A DNA stretch of 64,000 bases from Neobacillus drentensis (GTDB taxonomy: Bacteria; Bacillota; Bacilli; Bacillales; Cytobacillaceae), in assembly GCF_021560175.1 (NCBI RefSeq), contig NZ_CP091110.1, positions 1,168,001-1,232,000 on the forward strand, in the 5' to 3' direction. The notes beneath the pieces are model-generated. The model had not been told where the DNA came from, ran no database searches, and saw nothing but the letters and a program-made list of their open reading frames with translations. The translations under genes were made by a program, and so were the position numbers. Positions 62,947-64,000 of the stretch are shown here, one piece after another (positions within the stretch are counted from its first letter, which is position 1; each line of letters starts with the position of its first letter).

Positions 62947-64000
62947 TTATCTTTCGTTTACAGTTCTAATACGTGATTCAGATTCAGTATCAAAGAAATG
63001 CGCCTTATTTAAGTCAAAAGCAAGTTCAATCGCATCTCCAGGCTGAACTTCTGCACGTGAATCTAAACGGGCAACGAAATCCTGTCCGCCAATGCTAGAA
63101 TAAACCATCATTTCTGCACCAGTTAACTCGGCAACATCAACATTCGCTTTAATTTTTGTACCAGCTGATGCTTCGATAAAGACAGGTTCATCATGGATAT
63201 CTTCTGGACGTACACCAAGGATGATTTCTTTTCCAACATAACCTTGTTCACGAAGAAACTTCATTTTTCCTTCTGGAACTGCAATTGAAGTATTGCCAAT
63301 CACGAATTTTCCATCTTGTAGTTTCCCATTAAAGAAGTTCATAGCAGGAGAGCCGATAAAGCCGCCAACAAAGACATTTTCAGGCTTTTCATAAACTTCT
63401 TTAGGTGAACCGACCTGCTGAATGACCCCGTCCTTCATAACAACTAAACGTGTTGCCATTGTCATCGCTTCTGTTTGGTCGTGGGTAACGTAAATAGTAG
63501 TAGTATCTAGACGGCGGTGTAGTTTGGCAATCTCAGCACGCATCGCAACACGAAGCTTAGCATCTAAGTTTGATAAAGGCTCGTCCATTAAGAAAACTTT
63601 TGCATCACGAACAATTGCACGGCCGAGGGCAACACGCTGACGCTGACCTCCTGATAGTGCTTTTGGTTTACGTGTTAAGTATGCTTCTAAACCAAGGATT
63701 TTTGCTGCTTCTTTAACACGGCGGTCGATTTCATCTTTTGGAAATTTACGTAATTTTAATCCAAATGCCATGTTATCATATACAGTCATGTGCGGGTAAA
63801 GAGCGTAGTTTTGGAAAACCATCGCGATATCACGATCTTTAGGAGCAACATCGTTTACTCTTTTTCCATCAATGTAAAAGTCACCTTTTGAAATATCTTC
63901 AAGTCCTGCAATCATTCGAAGTGTTGTAGATTTACCGCAGCCAGATGGACCTACGAACACGATAAATTCCTTATCTTCGATATGCAAGTTGAAGTCCTGT
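62947..64000 (-). CDS. msmX: Multi-sugar ABC transporter ATPase, 5'-truncated
   Basis: The frame is open to the right window edge, where it reads [21 protein letters not shown], about 20 residues into the usual protein. Walker [10 protein letters not shown], signature [18 protein letters not shown], Walker [17 protein letters not shown], switch HD in [15 protein letters not shown], and the C-terminal TOBE-type regulatory domain ([11 protein letters not shown]). Very close to B. subtilis MsmX, the shared ATPase for several sugar importers. Confidence 0.93.
   Translation of the reverse strand, partial: QDFNLHIEDKEFIVFVGPSGCGKSTTLRMIAGLEDISKGDFYIDGKRVNDVAPKDRDIAMVFQNYALYPHMTVYDNMAFGLKLRKFPKDEIDRRVKEAAKILGLEAYLTRKPKALSGGQRQRVALGRAIVRDAKVFLMDEPLSNLDAKLRVAMRAEIAKLHRRLDTTTIYVTHDQTEAMTMATRLVVMKDGVIQQVGSPKEVYEKPENVFVGGFIGSPAMNFFNGKLQDGKFVIGNTSIAVPEGKMKFLREQGYVGKEIILGVRPEDIHDEPVFIEASAGTKIKANVDVAELTGAEMMVYSSIGGQDFVARLDSRAEVQPGDAIELAFDLNKAHFFDTESESRIRTVNER

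Noticed and set aside
1..64000. CRISPR array or phage region
   Set aside because: No regularly spaced direct repeats with unique spacers, and no phage structural or integrase genes.

Overview
The window reads as chromosome of an endospore-forming, low-GC Bacillaceae (Bacillus/Neobacillus-like). This rests on an alpha/beta SASP gene, spoVR, a sporulation-type histidine kinase, close homologues of B. subtilis YhcT, YhcU, YhdB, YneR, PgcA, MsmX and AdeR, AGGAGG-type ribosome binding sites and AT-rich intergenic DNA. No rRNA, tRNA, CRISPR array or intact insertion sequence was seen. Both end genes are cut by the window edges (deoR left, msmX right).

Layout. 0-2.8 kb: deoR, deoC, a XapX-type membrane peptide and proC. 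2.9-10.2 kb: a four-gene unit made of a phosphotransfer/receiver/GGDEF/receiver regulator, a HEAT-repeat membrane protein, a processive family-2 glycosyltransferase and a 1077-residue anchored glycosidase-like protein. It looks like a c-di-GMP-linked exopolysaccharide locus. 10.3-24.2 kb: housekeeping genes (YitT, phosphate transporter with its DUF47 partner, pseudouridine synthase, pgcA, M14 peptidase, spoVR) and an alanine module (ald, adeR, amino-acid permease).

24.3-43.1 kb is the accessory region and the main interest. It is an aromatic-acid catabolic island with a mosaic history. It holds a decayed 2-hydroxymuconic-semialdehyde dehydrogenase remnant and two paralogous regulators that combine XylR-N/V4R sensing with a PucR-type HTH. 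One of these regulators is split by a single in-frame TAA. Next come a short-chain dehydrogenase, an IacA-like flavin monooxygenase of clearly higher GC, a flavin reductase, an IacB-like protein, an M19 dipeptidase, a Rieske oxygenase, an amidase, a VOC protein, a XylE-type catechol 2,3-dioxygenase with a XylT-like ferredoxin, a GlcG/HbpS protein, an opine-dehydrogenase-like protein, a 3-hydroxyacyl-CoA dehydrogenase and an MHS-family transporter. The simplest reading is import of an indole-3-acetate-like acid or its conjugates, conversion to a catechol and meta-cleavage. Three promoters in the island share an operator-like motif. A 36-bp near-repeat flanks the block carrying the IacA-like gene and looks like a recombination scar.

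43.4-64 kb returns to core genes: e(P4)-type phosphatase, DUF445 and DUF3939 proteins, a lipoprotein, two CNNM/CBS 'hemolysin' paralogues around a MerR gene whose start is out of frame by one base, a GNAT acetyltransferase, an orphan histidine kinase, a TPP riboswitch with thiT, a Fur-box feoAB operon, a class A PBP, fumC, an SASP gene and msmX. Three copies of a Bacillus-type palindromic repeat lie at 14.2-14.4 kb and 57.6 kb.
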